DNA of 64,000 nucleotides, taken from Rhizobium leguminosarum (lineage in GTDB: Bacteria; Pseudomonadota; Alphaproteobacteria; Rhizobiales; Rhizobiaceae). The stretch covers positions 80,710 through 144,709 of the forward strand of contig NZ_LWBS01000044.1 in assembly GCF_001652265.1 (NCBI RefSeq), read 5' to 3'. The notes beneath the pieces were generated by a model. It did not search any database. It was not told where the DNA came from and saw nothing but the letters and a program-made list of their open reading frames with translations. This document shows positions 17,150-25,789 of the stretch, in pieces (position 1 is the first letter of the stretch; every line of letters begins with the position of its first letter). The position numbers were made by a program, and so were the translations under genes.

Positions 17150-17506
17150 ATGCAGATCGAACGCTATGAAACCGGAAAACGGATGAGCCAGGGCGTGACC
17201 GATGGCGGCTTCGTGTTCCTCGCAGGCCAGGTCGCAATCGACGCGCCGGGCGCGCCCGTGCGCGAACAGACGACCAACATCCTGGCGCGGATCACCCGGC
17301 TTCTGGAAGGCACGGGCAGCAATCCGACACGGATCCTCAGTGCGACGATCTGGCTTGCCGATATCTCCAGCTTCGAAGAAATGAATACCGTGTGGGACGC
17401 CTGGGTGCCCGCGGGCCATGCGCCGGCGCGCGCCACGGTCGAAACAAGGCTCGCCGCACCGGAATTCGCCGTTGAGATCGGCATCATCGCGGCGATCGGG
17501 AGCTGA
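17150..17506 (+). CDS. RidA/YjgF-family enamine/imine deaminase
   Basis: RidA proteins hydrolyse reactive enamines and imines released by PLP enzymes or amine oxidases to keto acids and ammonia. The 118-aa protein has the compact family fold (GFVFLAGQVAIDA near the N-terminus; RATVETRLAAPEFAVEIGIIA near the C-terminus). The conserved arginine of the RVEV-type motif corresponds to RATVET. The ATG at 17150 is chosen because AGGGGG lies six bases upstream; a TTG at 17144 is in frame. It closes the ABC operon, and its likely job is to clear the imine made by the divergent DadA-like oxidase. Confidence 0.85.
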   Translation: MQIERYETGKRMSQGVTDGGFVFLAGQVAIDAPGAPVREQTTNILARITRLLEGTGSNPTRILSATIWLADISSFEEMNTVWDAWVPAGHAPARATVETRLAAPEFAVEIGIIAAIGS

Positions 17507-17524
17507 CGGTCCGCGCCGACCGTC
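17505..17524. terminator. Hairpin between convergent genes
   Basis: GACGGTC-CGCGCC-GACCGTC, a perfect 7-bp stem, overlaps the RidA stop codon in the 57-bp gap between convergent RidA and the aldehyde dehydrogenase. The following ATTT is short, so termination strength is uncertain. Confidence 0.45.
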
Positions 17525-17563
17525 ATTTCGCCGGTGCGGATAAACCGCAAGCATCGATCAAGG

Positions 17564-19018
17564 TTAGGCGATACCGCCCAGGCACACATATTTAAGCTCG
17601 GTATATTCGTCTAATCCGTGCCTCGACCCTTCGCGACCGAGACCCGACATCTTCACGCCGCCGAACGGAGCCTCGGCCGTCGAGACAAGACCGGTATTGA
17701 CGCCGACCATCCCATATTCGAGCGCTTCGGCCACGCGAAATACCCGCGACAGATCGCGAGCGTAAAAATACGAAGCAAGCCCGAACTCGGTGTCGTTTGC
17801 CTGTTCGATGACGTCCTCTTCGTCGCGGAAGCGAAAAAGCGGTGCAAGCGGCCCGAAGGTTTCCTCGCGGGCGACCTGCATGCCGGCAGCGACATCGCGC
17901 AGGATCGTCGGCTCGAAGAAATGGCCGCCAAGCGCGTGGCGCTTGCCGCCTAAGACGATCCCAGCACCCTTTGAAACGGCATCGCTGATATGGCTTTCGA
18001 CCTTGGCGACGGCATTGTCGTCGATCAGCGGGCCAAGCACGACGTCACGGTCGAGACCGTTGCCAACCTTCAAGGCCGAAACGGCCACGGCGAGCTTGGC
18101 GGCAAATGCCTCATAGACGCCGTCCTGGACATAAAGCCGGTTGGCGCAAACGCAGGTCTGGCCATTGTTGCGGAACTTGGCGATGAGCGCGCCTTCGACC
18201 GCAGCGTCGAGATCGGCGTCGTCGAACACGATGAAGGGTGCATTGCCGCCAAGCTCGAGGCCGAGCTTTTTGATCGTCGGCGCGCATTGCCGGTAAAGCA
18301 GCTCGCCCGTCCGGGTGGAGCCGGTGAAGGTCAGGACCCGAACGTCACGGCTTGCCGTCAGCGCCCCGCCAATTGCCGCTGCGTCACCCGTGACGATGTT
18401 GAGAAGCCCCGGCGGCAGGCCGGCACGCTCACCGAGAACGGCGATCGCGATGGCGGAGAATGGCGTCTGTAGCGCCGGCTTCAGAACGACGGCACAGCCG
18501 GCGGCAAGCGCGGGGCCAATCTTGCGGGTGATCATCGCGTTCGGAAAATTCCAGGGCGTGATGGCGGCCACGACGCCCGCCGGCTGGCGCAGGACGAGGA
18601 TCCGCTTGTCGGCCTGATGTCCCGATACGACCTCGCCGTTGATGCGTCTCGCCTCTTCGGCGAACCATTCGATGAAACTCGCACCATAGGTGATCTCCCC
18701 CTTAGCCTCGGCCAGGGGTTTTCCCTGCTCGAGCGTCAGGATCATCGCCAGATCGTCGCGGTTTTCGATCATCAGGCGGTGCCATGCCTTGAGAACGGCG
18801 GCGCGCTCGCCGGCGGTCTTCTTTGCCCAAAGCTTCTGGGCAATCACCGCGGCGCGGATGGCATCTTCCGTTTCCGCCGCACCGAGGTCAGGCACCACCC
18901 CCAGCGGCTCGCCGGTGGCCGGATTGCGGACGGTCGCCGCCTTGCGGCCTTCCGCTTCGATCCAGCGATCGGCGATGGGGCATGCCTGACGGAACAGCGA
19001 GGGATCATTGAGCTTCAT
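17564..19018 (-). CDS. NAD(P)-dependent succinate-semialdehyde dehydrogenase-like aldehyde dehydrogenase
   Basis: Oxidises an aldehyde, probably succinic semialdehyde, to the acid. The 484-aa protein matches GabD in length and motifs: TPWNFPNAMITRKIGPALAAG, GSTRTGELLYRQ, catalytic glutamate in LELGGNAPFIVFDDADLD, catalytic cysteine in NNGQTCVCANRLYV, and the C-terminal GVKMSGLGREGSRHGLDEY. The ATG at 19018 is chosen over an in-frame start 33 bp upstream because family similarity begins there. It is the last gene of the eleven-gene run starting at 28181. In trigonelline breakdown the final step is succinate-semialdehyde dehydrogenase (TgnE), which fits this position. Confidence 0.85.
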   Translation of the reverse strand: MKLNDPSLFRQACPIADRWIEAEGRKAATVRNPATGEPLGVVPDLGAAETEDAIRAAVIAQKLWAKKTAGERAAVLKAWHRLMIENRDDLAMILTLEQGKPLAEAKGEITYGASFIEWFAEEARRINGEVVSGHQADKRILVLRQPAGVVAAITPWNFPNAMITRKIGPALAAGCAVVLKPALQTPFSAIAIAVLGERAGLPPGLLNIVTGDAAAIGGALTASRDVRVLTFTGSTRTGELLYRQCAPTIKKLGLELGGNAPFIVFDDADLDAAVEGALIAKFRNNGQTCVCANRLYVQDGVYEAFAAKLAVAVSALKVGNGLDRDVVLGPLIDDNAVAKVESHISDAVSKGAGIVLGGKRHALGGHFFEPTILRDVAAGMQVAREETFGPLAPLFRFRDEEDVIEQANDTEFGLASYFYARDLSRVFRVAEALEYGMVGVNTGLVSTAEAPFGGVKMSGLGREGSRHGLDEYTELKYVCLGGIA

Positions 19019-19028
19019 ATGACAACTT

Positions 19029-20108
19029 TCAACAGAACACGTGAGCGGCACCGGGATCGAAATTCAGATGGACTATATCGCCACGGCTGAGCCCCGCGAT
19101 AGCCTCATGACCAAACGGAAGGCGAACCGCCAGCGCCTCACCCGTCGCCGTCTCGGTCGAGACGTGAATATTGTTGCCGAGGAAGGTAATGTCGCTGACG
19201 GTTGCGGCAAGACCCGCTCCCGCCACCTGGTTTCGCGACAACCGAATGCGCTCAGGCCTCAGCATCAGGGCTGCCCTCGTCCCGGAGGTTCCTTTTCCAT
19301 GCACCGGAATATGATTGAAGACGCTCTCGCCGCCAAGCGAAATGGTGGCCTGCCCATCGGAGGATGACAGCAGGTCGCATGAAATGAAGTCGCTGTCGCC
19401 GATGAATTCGGCAACGAAGCGGGTCCGTGGATTGGCGTAAAGTTCCGGCCCCGTGCCGATCTGATCGATGACGCCCTTGGAAAAGACGGCGATCCGGTCG
19501 GAAAGCCGCAACGCCTCCTCCTGGTCATGCGTGACATAGAGGATCGTCACTTCGGTCTGCTGATGGATCCGGCGTATCTCATGCTGGATTTCCTCGCGCA
19601 GCTTCTTGTCGAGCGCCGACAGCGGCTCGTCCATCAGAAGCACCGGCGGATCATAGGCAAGGGCTCTGGCAAGGGCGACTCGCTGCTGCTGGCCGCCGGA
19701 CATCTGCGCAGGCTTGCGATCCTCGAAGCCTTCGAGCCGGACGAGGCGCAGCATCTCCTTCACCTTGCTGTCGACCTCGGCCTTGGACTTGCGCCGGACC
19801 TTCAGCGGGAAAGCGATATTTTCGCCCACCGTCAGATGCGGAAACAGGGTGTAGCGCTGGAACACCATGCCGATGTTGCGCTTGTGCGACGGCGTGGCGA
19901 GCAGGGTCTTGCCCTCCAGCGTGATGTCGCCTTTCGTCGGAGTTTCAAACCCGGCCAGGATATAGAGGGTCGTGCTTTTCCCGGATCCGGACGGTCCGAG
20001 AAAGGTCAAGAACTCCCCGCGCCGGACGTCGAGATTGACATCGTGGACGGCGACGACAGGGCCGTATTCCTTGCGTATTCCCCGGATCTGAAGGAATGGT
20101 TCTCTCAT
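19029..20108 (-). CDS. Polyamine-type ABC transporter ATP-binding protein
   Basis: ATPase of 359 aa with Walker A (GPSGSGKST), Q-loop (MVFQRYTLFPHLT), signature ([15 protein letters not shown]), Walker B (VLLMDEPLSALD) and H-loop (YVTHDQEEAL), then a TOBE-type regulatory domain. Its ATG overlaps the stop of the upstream permease by 4 bp. It energises the importer that presumably brings in the substrate of the catabolic genes in the same run. Confidence 0.9.
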   Translation of the reverse strand: MREPFLQIRGIRKEYGPVVAVHDVNLDVRRGEFLTFLGPSGSGKSTTLYILAGFETPTKGDITLEGKTLLATPSHKRNIGMVFQRYTLFPHLTVGENIAFPLKVRRKSKAEVDSKVKEMLRLVRLEGFEDRKPAQMSGGQQQRVALARALAYDPPVLLMDEPLSALDKKLREEIQHEIRRIHQQTEVTILYVTHDQEEALRLSDRIAVFSKGVIDQIGTGPELYANPRTRFVAEFIGDSDFISCDLLSSSDGQATISLGGESVFNHIPVHGKGTSGTRAALMLRPERIRLSRNQVAGAGLAATVSDITFLGNNIHVSTETATGEALAVRLPFGHEAIAGLSRGDIVHLNFDPGAAHVFC

Positions 20109-20905
20109 TGTTTCAGTACCTTACGCACGACGGCAACCAGCGCCATCAAGAGGATCGTCAAAAGGATGAGAAGGGTCGACGCCGCAGCGACAACGGGCGT
20201 CAGATCTTGCCGCAGCGTCGCCCATACCTTCACCGGCAGCGTCTGCAGGGTCGGGCTGGACATGAAGATCGCCACCACCACCTCGTCCCAGGATGTCAGG
20301 AACGAGAAGACGGCCGCCGAAAACAGCCCATGGCTGATCGCCGGCAGGGTGACCCTGATCTTTGCTTCCAGAGGCGAGGCACCGCACAGAACGGCCGCAT
20401 CCTCGATCGACTTGTCGAAGCCCTCCAGCGCACTTGAGATGGAGAGGATCGAGAAGGGCAGCGCGAGAACGAGGTGCGAAATGACGAAGCCTACCAACGT
20501 GCCGCCAAGACCGATCCTCAGGAAGAAGGCATAAAGGGCGACCGCAAGGACCACGACGGGGAGGATCATCGGCGTCAGGAACAGCGCTTTCAGCGCATCG
20601 CGGAACAGGAACGAACCGCGCACCAGCCCGAAGGAGGTCACGAGCCCGAGCAGCACCGACAGGATCGTCACGATGACCGCGATCTTGAAGCTCGTCCAGG
20701 CCGATTCCAGCCAGCGCGGATCGGCAAAGAGGTCGCTGTACCACTGAAGCGTCCAGCCGGGCGGCGGAAAGATCAGCCATTGCGAGGAGCCGAAGGAGAG
20801 CGCCGCGATAAAGACGATCGGCAGCAGCAGAAAGGCCGCAGTCAGAAGCGTGATCGCCAGCAGGATGTATTTCCACCAGCCGATCCGGTCGAAGTTGAGC
20901 AACAT
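20105..20905 (-). CDS. ABC transporter permease (PotC-like)
   Basis: Inner-membrane subunit, 266 aa, with six predicted segments and the EAA loop IEDAAVLCGASPLEAKIRVTLP. The ATG at 20905 is one base downstream of the preceding permease stop; a longer frame would start inside that gene. It is part of the importer at 19029-22903. Confidence 0.9.
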   Translation of the reverse strand: MLLNFDRIGWWKYILLAITLLTAAFLLLPIVFIAALSFGSSQWLIFPPPGWTLQWYSDLFADPRWLESAWTSFKIAVIVTILSVLLGLVTSFGLVRGSFLFRDALKALFLTPMILPVVVLAVALYAFFLRIGLGGTLVGFVISHLVLALPFSILSISSALEGFDKSIEDAAVLCGASPLEAKIRVTLPAISHGLFSAAVFSFLTSWDEVVVAIFMSSPTLQTLPVKVWATLRQDLTPVVAAASTLLILLTILLMALVAVVRKVLKQ

Positions 20906-20906
20906 G

Positions 20907-21779
20907 TCAACGCCCTCCCGGGTTCTGGTTGCCGAGGAAGCGCAGCTGCACGGCATAAAGCAACAGGGTCACCACGAGGAGAACCAGCGCTGCGGCACCT
21001 CCCATCCCCCAGTTGACCAGCGACTGCACGAATTGAGCGATCAGCTCTGCGAGCATCATGTTCGCGGTGCCGCCGAGAAGCGACGGCGTGACGAAATAGC
21101 CAAGCGACATGACGAAGACCATGAGGGCACCGGCCGCCATGCCCGGCATGGCCAAGGGCAGCAGAACGCGGGTCAGGCACTGCCACCGGTTGGCGCCGCA
21201 AAGTGCTGCTGCCTGCAGGGTCGACGGGTCGATCTTCTTGATCACGCCGTAGAGCGGCAGGATGATGAAGGGTAGCATGATATAGGTCATGCCGATCGTC
21301 ACCCCGGTCAGGTTGTTGACCAGTGCTAAAGGCTTGTCGATCAGCCCCATTCCGATCAGCATCTTGTTGATCAGCCCCGTCCGCTGCAAAAGCACCATCC
21401 AGGCATAGGTGCGCGCAAGCAGGTTGGTCCACATCGACAGGAGCAGGATCGCAAAGATCACCGACGTCAGGCGCCCGGGCATGATTGCCAGCGCCCAGGC
21501 AACGGGAAATCCGATCAGCAGCGAAATCACCGTGACGAGACCCGAGACGATGAAGGTATTGGCGAAGATCTTGAGATAGGTCGCGGACCCGATCAGCTGC
21601 GCATAGTTTCCAAAGCCCGGAACCGGTTCCAGCACGCTGCGCAACAAGAGGACCGCTACCGGCGCGATGAAAAAGATCGTCACGAAGGCGAGAGCCGGAA
21701 GGACCCCGCCGAACCCTGTTGCCCTGCGCACTTTTGGCAGGGGCACAATTGCCCCGGAGGCATCGCTGTATGTCGACAT
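20907..21779 (-). CDS. ABC transporter permease (PotB-like)
   Basis: Inner-membrane subunit, 290 aa, first segment at about residues 23-45 (FGGVLPALAFVTIFFIAPVAV), EAA-type loop STLQAAALCGANRWQCLTRVLLPLAMP. Unlike the PotB-like protein at 15057-16313 it lacks the long periplasmic insertion. MSTYSDASG at 21779 is taken as the start; five more codons are open upstream. Confidence 0.88.
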   Translation of the reverse strand: MSTYSDASGAIVPLPKVRRATGFGGVLPALAFVTIFFIAPVAVLLLRSVLEPVPGFGNYAQLIGSATYLKIFANTFIVSGLVTVISLLIGFPVAWALAIMPGRLTSVIFAILLLSMWTNLLARTYAWMVLLQRTGLINKMLIGMGLIDKPLALVNNLTGVTIGMTYIMLPFIILPLYGVIKKIDPSTLQAAALCGANRWQCLTRVLLPLAMPGMAAGALMVFVMSLGYFVTPSLLGGTANMMLAELIAQFVQSLVNWGMGGAAALVLLVVTLLLYAVQLRFLGNQNPGGR

Positions 21780-21848
21780 GACAGTCCTTCCCACCCGTCA
21801 ATTTCCGCAGGCGCCGAGGTCCAACAAACGGGCACCGACGCTGCGGGA

Positions 21849-21872
21849 GGCACGGCGAACATTCGCCGTGCC
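21849..21872 (-). other. Intra-operon hairpin after the binding-protein gene
   Basis: GGCACGGCGAA-CA-TTCGCCGTGCC is a perfect 11-bp inverted repeat in the 113-bp gap between the binding-protein stop and the first permease. It lacks a T-run and probably stabilises the binding-protein message. Confidence 0.65.
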
Positions 21873-21892
21873 CGTTCATCTCAAGTTTCAGG

Positions 21893-22903
21893 CTATTTCG
21901 CCTGCCAGGCGTACCACTTCTCGCCGATGGCATCGCGATTATCAGCCCAGTAGGTCATGTCGGCATTCACCTGGCTGGCCGTCTGCTGATCCGGCAGGGT
22001 CTTGGCCGTCTCCGGATCCATCAGCTTGGCCGAGTCAACGTTGATTGGTGCATATCCGGTGGCTTTTGCAAGAGCGGCCTGTGGTTCGGCCGCGGTTGCC
22101 ATTGCAATGAACTTCATTGCGGCTTCCGCGTTCGGCGAACCCTTCGGCACGACGAGCGAATCCGCAGCGGTGATGTTCTGTTCCCATGAGGTCTCGGTCT
22201 TGATACCGCTCGCCGCAAGCGCGGTCATGCGGCCGTTCCAGATGCTGCCGAAGGGAGCCTCGGCGGATGCGAGAAGCTGCTGCGACTGTGCGCCGCCCGA
22301 CCACCAGACGATATCCGATTTGATCGTATCGAGCTTCTTGAAGGCGCGGTCGAGATCAAGCGGATAGAGCTTGTCGGCAGCCACGCCGTCGGCAAGCAGC
22401 GCCGCTTCGATCACGCCGGGAGCCGACCACTTGTAGAATGTGCGCTTTCCCGGAAACTTAGTCGTGTCGAACAGGTCCGCCCAGGTCTTCGGGCAGGCGC
22501 TGACGGCATCGGCATTGCAGCCGATCACGAAGGAGTAATAGAAACTGCCGACCGAATAGTCGGTCACGAAGCGCGGATCGAGCTTGGATTTGTCGATGAC
22601 GGAGAAATCGAGCTTCTCGAGCTGGCCATTCTTGCCGGCCTGGGCGGCATAGTCGCCTTCGACGTCGACAACGTCCCAGGTAACCTGGCCAGCCTCGACC
22701 ATCGCCTTGAGCTTGCCGTAGTCCGTCGGCCCGTCCTGTACGACGGTAATGCCGGTCTTCTCCGTGAACGGGCTTGCCCATGCAGCCTTCTGCGCGTCCT
22801 GGGTCGTTCCTCCCCAGCTTGAGAAGACCATGTTGTCGGCGTGTGCCGGTACGGACACAGCCACGAATGCGGCAACTGCCGCGAAAGCAAATGTTGTTTT
22901 CAT
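21893..22903 (-). CDS. PotD-like ABC transporter substrate-binding protein
   Basis: Periplasmic receptor, 336 aa, with a clear signal peptide (MKTTFAFAAVAAFVAVSVPAH, then ADNMVF) and PotD-like motifs (MVFSSWGGTTQDAQKAAW, VEAGQVTWDVVDVEGDYA, FGSIWNGRMTALA). Because it lies inside the catabolic run it probably binds that pathway's growth substrate; a cationic N-methyl heterocycle such as trigonelline or another betaine would suit a PotD-like pocket. That ligand is inference. Confidence 0.88.
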   Translation of the reverse strand: MKTTFAFAAVAAFVAVSVPAHADNMVFSSWGGTTQDAQKAAWASPFTEKTGITVVQDGPTDYGKLKAMVEAGQVTWDVVDVEGDYAAQAGKNGQLEKLDFSVIDKSKLDPRFVTDYSVGSFYYSFVIGCNADAVSACPKTWADLFDTTKFPGKRTFYKWSAPGVIEAALLADGVAADKLYPLDLDRAFKKLDTIKSDIVWWSGGAQSQQLLASAEAPFGSIWNGRMTALAASGIKTETSWEQNITAADSLVVPKGSPNAEAAMKFIAMATAAEPQAALAKATGYAPINVDSAKLMDPETAKTLPDQQTASQVNADMTYWADNRDAIGEKWYAWQAK

Positions 22904-22951
22904 GTTCCCTTATCCTTGTTCTGGTTTGTCCTACGGGTATGCCTTATGCCG

Positions 22952-23275
22952 TCAGTGCGCCTCGCTCCTGGGAGAAAAGTTAGCTGGCTTCATAACCTTG
23001 TTTTCCGCTACTTCGATCAGATCGCGAATCTTGGGCAGGAAGGCCTGCCACCGGGGATCGGCCAGAAGTCTCTGGCGCCTCGCCTCTCGGTCGTCCAGGC
23101 TCGCAAAGGCCCAGATGTGAACGATCTCGTTGATCGTCCCGATCTCCGAGAAAAAATAGCCGACGAGCGTGCCGAGATGGCTCTTCTGGATCTCGATCCC
23201 CTCTTCCTCGACGACCTTGAGATATTGCGGGATGGTGCCGTTCTTCAGCCGATAGGTGCGGATTTCGTAAAACAT
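22952..23275 (-). CDS. NIPSNAP-family protein
   Basis: A 107-aa ferredoxin-like alpha-beta barrel protein: MFYEIRTYRLKNGTIPQYLK at the start and HIWAFASLDDREARRQRLLAD in the middle are typical NIPSNAP features. NIPSNAP proteins belong to the dimeric alpha/beta barrel group, whose members often bind small ligands or catalyse isomerisation or oxygenation, but this family's reaction is mostly unknown. It follows the aldehyde dehydrogenase by 5 bp and so is likely part of the same catabolic pathway. Confidence 0.85.
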   Translation of the reverse strand: MFYEIRTYRLKNGTIPQYLKVVEEEGIEIQKSHLGTLVGYFFSEIGTINEIVHIWAFASLDDREARRQRLLADPRWQAFLPKIRDLIEVAENKVMKPANFSPRSEAH

Positions 23276-23280
23276 CGGCG

Positions 23281-24744
23281 CTACCTCATCACGAAGGGAT
23301 CGGGGATCGGATCGTCCGATGTCCTGAGCCAGATCGTCTTGGTACGGGTATAGTCGAGCGCCGCGGCCATGCCGCCTTCCCTGCCATGGCCCGACAGGCC
23401 GAAACCGCCGAACGGCGCGATCGGCGAGACCACGCGGTAGGTGTTGACCCAGACGATCCCGGCGCGGAGCCCCTTCATCAGCCGGTGCGCCCGGGTCAGG
23501 TTCTGGGTGAAGACGCCGGAAGCCAGGCCATAACGGGTATCGTTGGCAAGCCGCAGCGCCTCGGCCTCCGTCTCGAACGACACGACGGACAAGACCGGCC
23601 CGAAGAATTCCTCGATCAGCGACGGCGAGGCGACATCGTCGCAGTCGAGAATCGTCGGCGGGAAATAATAGCCTTCGCCGTCGATCTTGCTGCCACCCGT
23701 GACGAGACGGGCGCCGCTTTCGATCGACTTGGCGACGAGGGCGCCGATATTGTCCTGCTGGCGCTTGGTGGCAAGCGGGCCGACTTCGGTCGCCATATCG
23801 AGCGGCGCACCGATCCGGATCGCCTCCGCCTTATCCCGTAGCAGGGCGACGAATTTATCCTTGACGCTGCGTTCGACGATCAGCCGTGACCCGGCAACAC
23901 AGCTCTGCCCTGTCGCGGCGAAGATGCCCGCGACCTGGGCGTTGGCCGCGCTCTCGAGGTCTGCATCGGCAAAGACGATGAACGGCGACTTGCCGCCAAG
24001 TTCAAGCGAGGTGGAGGCGAGGTTTTCGGCCGAGTTGCGTACGACGTGCCGGGCGGTTTCAGGGCCGCCGGTGAAGGCGACATGCGCGACCTTCGGGTGC
24101 CGGCCGAGGGCGGCGCCGCAGGAGGCGCCAAAACCGGTGATGATGTTGACGACGCCGGCGGGAAAGCCTGCCTCGTGCACGAGCCGTGCAAATTCGAGAA
24201 GCGGCGCCGGCCCGTCTTCAGAGGCCTTGACCACCATCGTGCAGCCGGCCGCGAGCGCCGGGCCGATCTTCACCGCGGACAGGAAGAGCTGGCTGTTCCA
24301 CGGCACGACCATCGCAACGACGCCGATCGGCTCGCGGCGAAGCCAGACATCCATGTCGGGCTTGTCGATCGGCAGGTAGGCGCCTTCGATCTTGTCGGCG
24401 ATGCCGGCATAGTAGCGATAGTATTCGGCGACATAAGCGATCTGCGCCGATGTTTCGCGGATGATCTTGCCGGTGTCGCGCGTCTCCAGTTCAGCCAGCA
24501 CCTGCGCGTTGGCAGCAACCAGGTCGGCCAGCTTGTAAAGCAGCTTGCCGCGTTGGGTGGCCGTCATTTTCGGCCAGGCGCCGTCGTAAAGCGCCCTGTC
24601 GGCCGCGTTGACAGCCCGATCGACATCGCCCTCGCGCGCTTCGGGCATCTCAGCCCAGACCGCGCCGGAGGCGGGATCAATGCTCGGATAGCTGGCCTCG
24701 CCATCTGAGAATTCGCCGTCGATATAGTGCTGGAAACGCCGCAT
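23281..24744 (-). CDS. Aldehyde dehydrogenase (TgnC-like role proposed)
   Basis: NAD(P)-dependent aldehyde oxidation, 487 aa. Motifs seen: MVVPWNSQLFLSAVKIGPALAAG, FTGGPETARHVV, catalytic glutamate in LELGGKSPFIVFADADLE, catalytic cysteine in ATGQSCVAGSRLIVE, and C-terminal FGGFGLSGHGREGG. It lies next to the luciferase-like monooxygenase with 4 bp between them. In the trigonelline pathway an aldehyde-dehydrogenase-family enzyme (TgnC) oxidises the ring-opened hydroxybutyrolactone to a methylformamido-methylene succinate; gene order supports that role here but does not prove it. Confidence 0.88.
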   Translation of the reverse strand: MRRFQHYIDGEFSDGEASYPSIDPASGAVWAEMPEAREGDVDRAVNAADRALYDGAWPKMTATQRGKLLYKLADLVAANAQVLAELETRDTGKIIRETSAQIAYVAEYYRYYAGIADKIEGAYLPIDKPDMDVWLRREPIGVVAMVVPWNSQLFLSAVKIGPALAAGCTMVVKASEDGPAPLLEFARLVHEAGFPAGVVNIITGFGASCGAALGRHPKVAHVAFTGGPETARHVVRNSAENLASTSLELGGKSPFIVFADADLESAANAQVAGIFAATGQSCVAGSRLIVERSVKDKFVALLRDKAEAIRIGAPLDMATEVGPLATKRQQDNIGALVAKSIESGARLVTGGSKIDGEGYYFPPTILDCDDVASPSLIEEFFGPVLSVVSFETEAEALRLANDTRYGLASGVFTQNLTRAHRLMKGLRAGIVWVNTYRVVSPIAPFGGFGLSGHGREGGMAAALDYTRTKTIWLRTSDDPIPDPFVMR

Positions 24745-24748
24745 GGTC

Positions 24749-25789
24749 TCACTCCTGAAATGCTGGCATGACCTCGGTGATGAAGCGCCCGAGCGACGCC
24801 TTCTTGCGCTCGAAGCTCATGCCGGTGTCGATCCAGAAAGAATATTCGTCATAGCCCAGCGCTTCATACGCCTTGAGCCGGGCGATGACGGTCTCAGCGT
24901 CGCCAACGACATTGTTGGTGCGCATGACCTGGTCCGACAGCATCGCGTTTGCTCTGACCTGTTCGTCCGGGATCCGTTCGATCAGACCCTGGGTAACCGG
25001 CTTCTCATTCTTGAACCAGGCGAAGAAATAATTGTAGTAGACGCTGAGTTCATGGGCGGCCTGGGCGACATCGTCCTCTGACGAGCCGACATAGGTATGG
25101 CGCAGCAGCATGATCTTGGGGCGCTCGATATCGGGATTCTTGGCGCAGGCATCGTTGAAGCGCTCCATCAACGACTGAACCTCGTCGTCGCCCTGCCAGA
25201 GCGGCGTCACCTGAACGTTGCAGCCGTTGGCGACGGCAAATTCGTGCGAGTTCGGATCGCGCGCCGCCACCCATATGGGCGGGTTCGGCTGCTGCAGCGG
25301 TTTCGGCGCCGACGTGGTCGACGGAAACTTGAAGAATTCGCCGTCATGCGCGTAATCGCCGGCCCATATCCCCTTGACCGCCGGGATGAGCTCACGCATG
25401 CGCTGGCCAGCACCCCAGGCATCGAGACCGGGCAGCAGACGCTCGTATTCGAAGGAATAGGCCCCGCGCGCGATACCGATATCGAGCCTCCCATCGCAGA
25501 TGATGTCGGCCATGGCGGCCTCGCCGGCAAGCTTGATCGGATGCCAGAAGGGGGCAATCACCGTTCCAGTTCCAAGCCGCGCCCGCGATGTGCGGCGCGC
25601 CAGATCGGCAATGGTCACGAACGGATTGGGCGCAATGGTGAAATCCATGCCATGGTGCTCGCCCGTCCAGATCGCGTGCATGCCGCCCTTGTCGGCGATC
25701 TCGCAGAGCGCGACGAATTCCTCGTAGAGGCTCTTATGGCTTTGGCTGGCGTCGAGCCGTTCCATATGGACGAAGAGGGAGAACTTCAT
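24749..25789 (-). CDS. Luciferase-like flavin-dependent monooxygenase (large component)
   Basis: A 346-aa bacterial-luciferase-fold oxygenase that would use reduced flavin supplied by the adjacent reductase. Typical features: ADKGGMHAIWTGEHHGMDFT, RTSRARLGTGTVIAPFWHPI, DGRLDIGIARGAYSFEYERL and NPPIWVAARDPNSHEFA. It overlaps the flavin reductase stop by 4 bp, so the two should be made in a fixed ratio as a two-component monooxygenase. TgnA, the ring-cleaving oxygenase for trigonelline, is of this class and is likewise coupled to a flavin reductase. The substrate is inferred only from neighbours. Confidence 0.88.
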   Translation of the reverse strand: MKFSLFVHMERLDASQSHKSLYEEFVALCEIADKGGMHAIWTGEHHGMDFTIAPNPFVTIADLARRTSRARLGTGTVIAPFWHPIKLAGEAAMADIICDGRLDIGIARGAYSFEYERLLPGLDAWGAGQRMRELIPAVKGIWAGDYAHDGEFFKFPSTTSAPKPLQQPNPPIWVAARDPNSHEFAVANGCNVQVTPLWQGDDEVQSLMERFNDACAKNPDIERPKIMLLRHTYVGSSEDDVAQAAHELSVYYNYFFAWFKNEKPVTQGLIERIPDEQVRANAMLSDQVMRTNNVVGDAETVIARLKAYEALGYDEYSFWIDTGMSFERKKASLGRFITEVMPAFQE

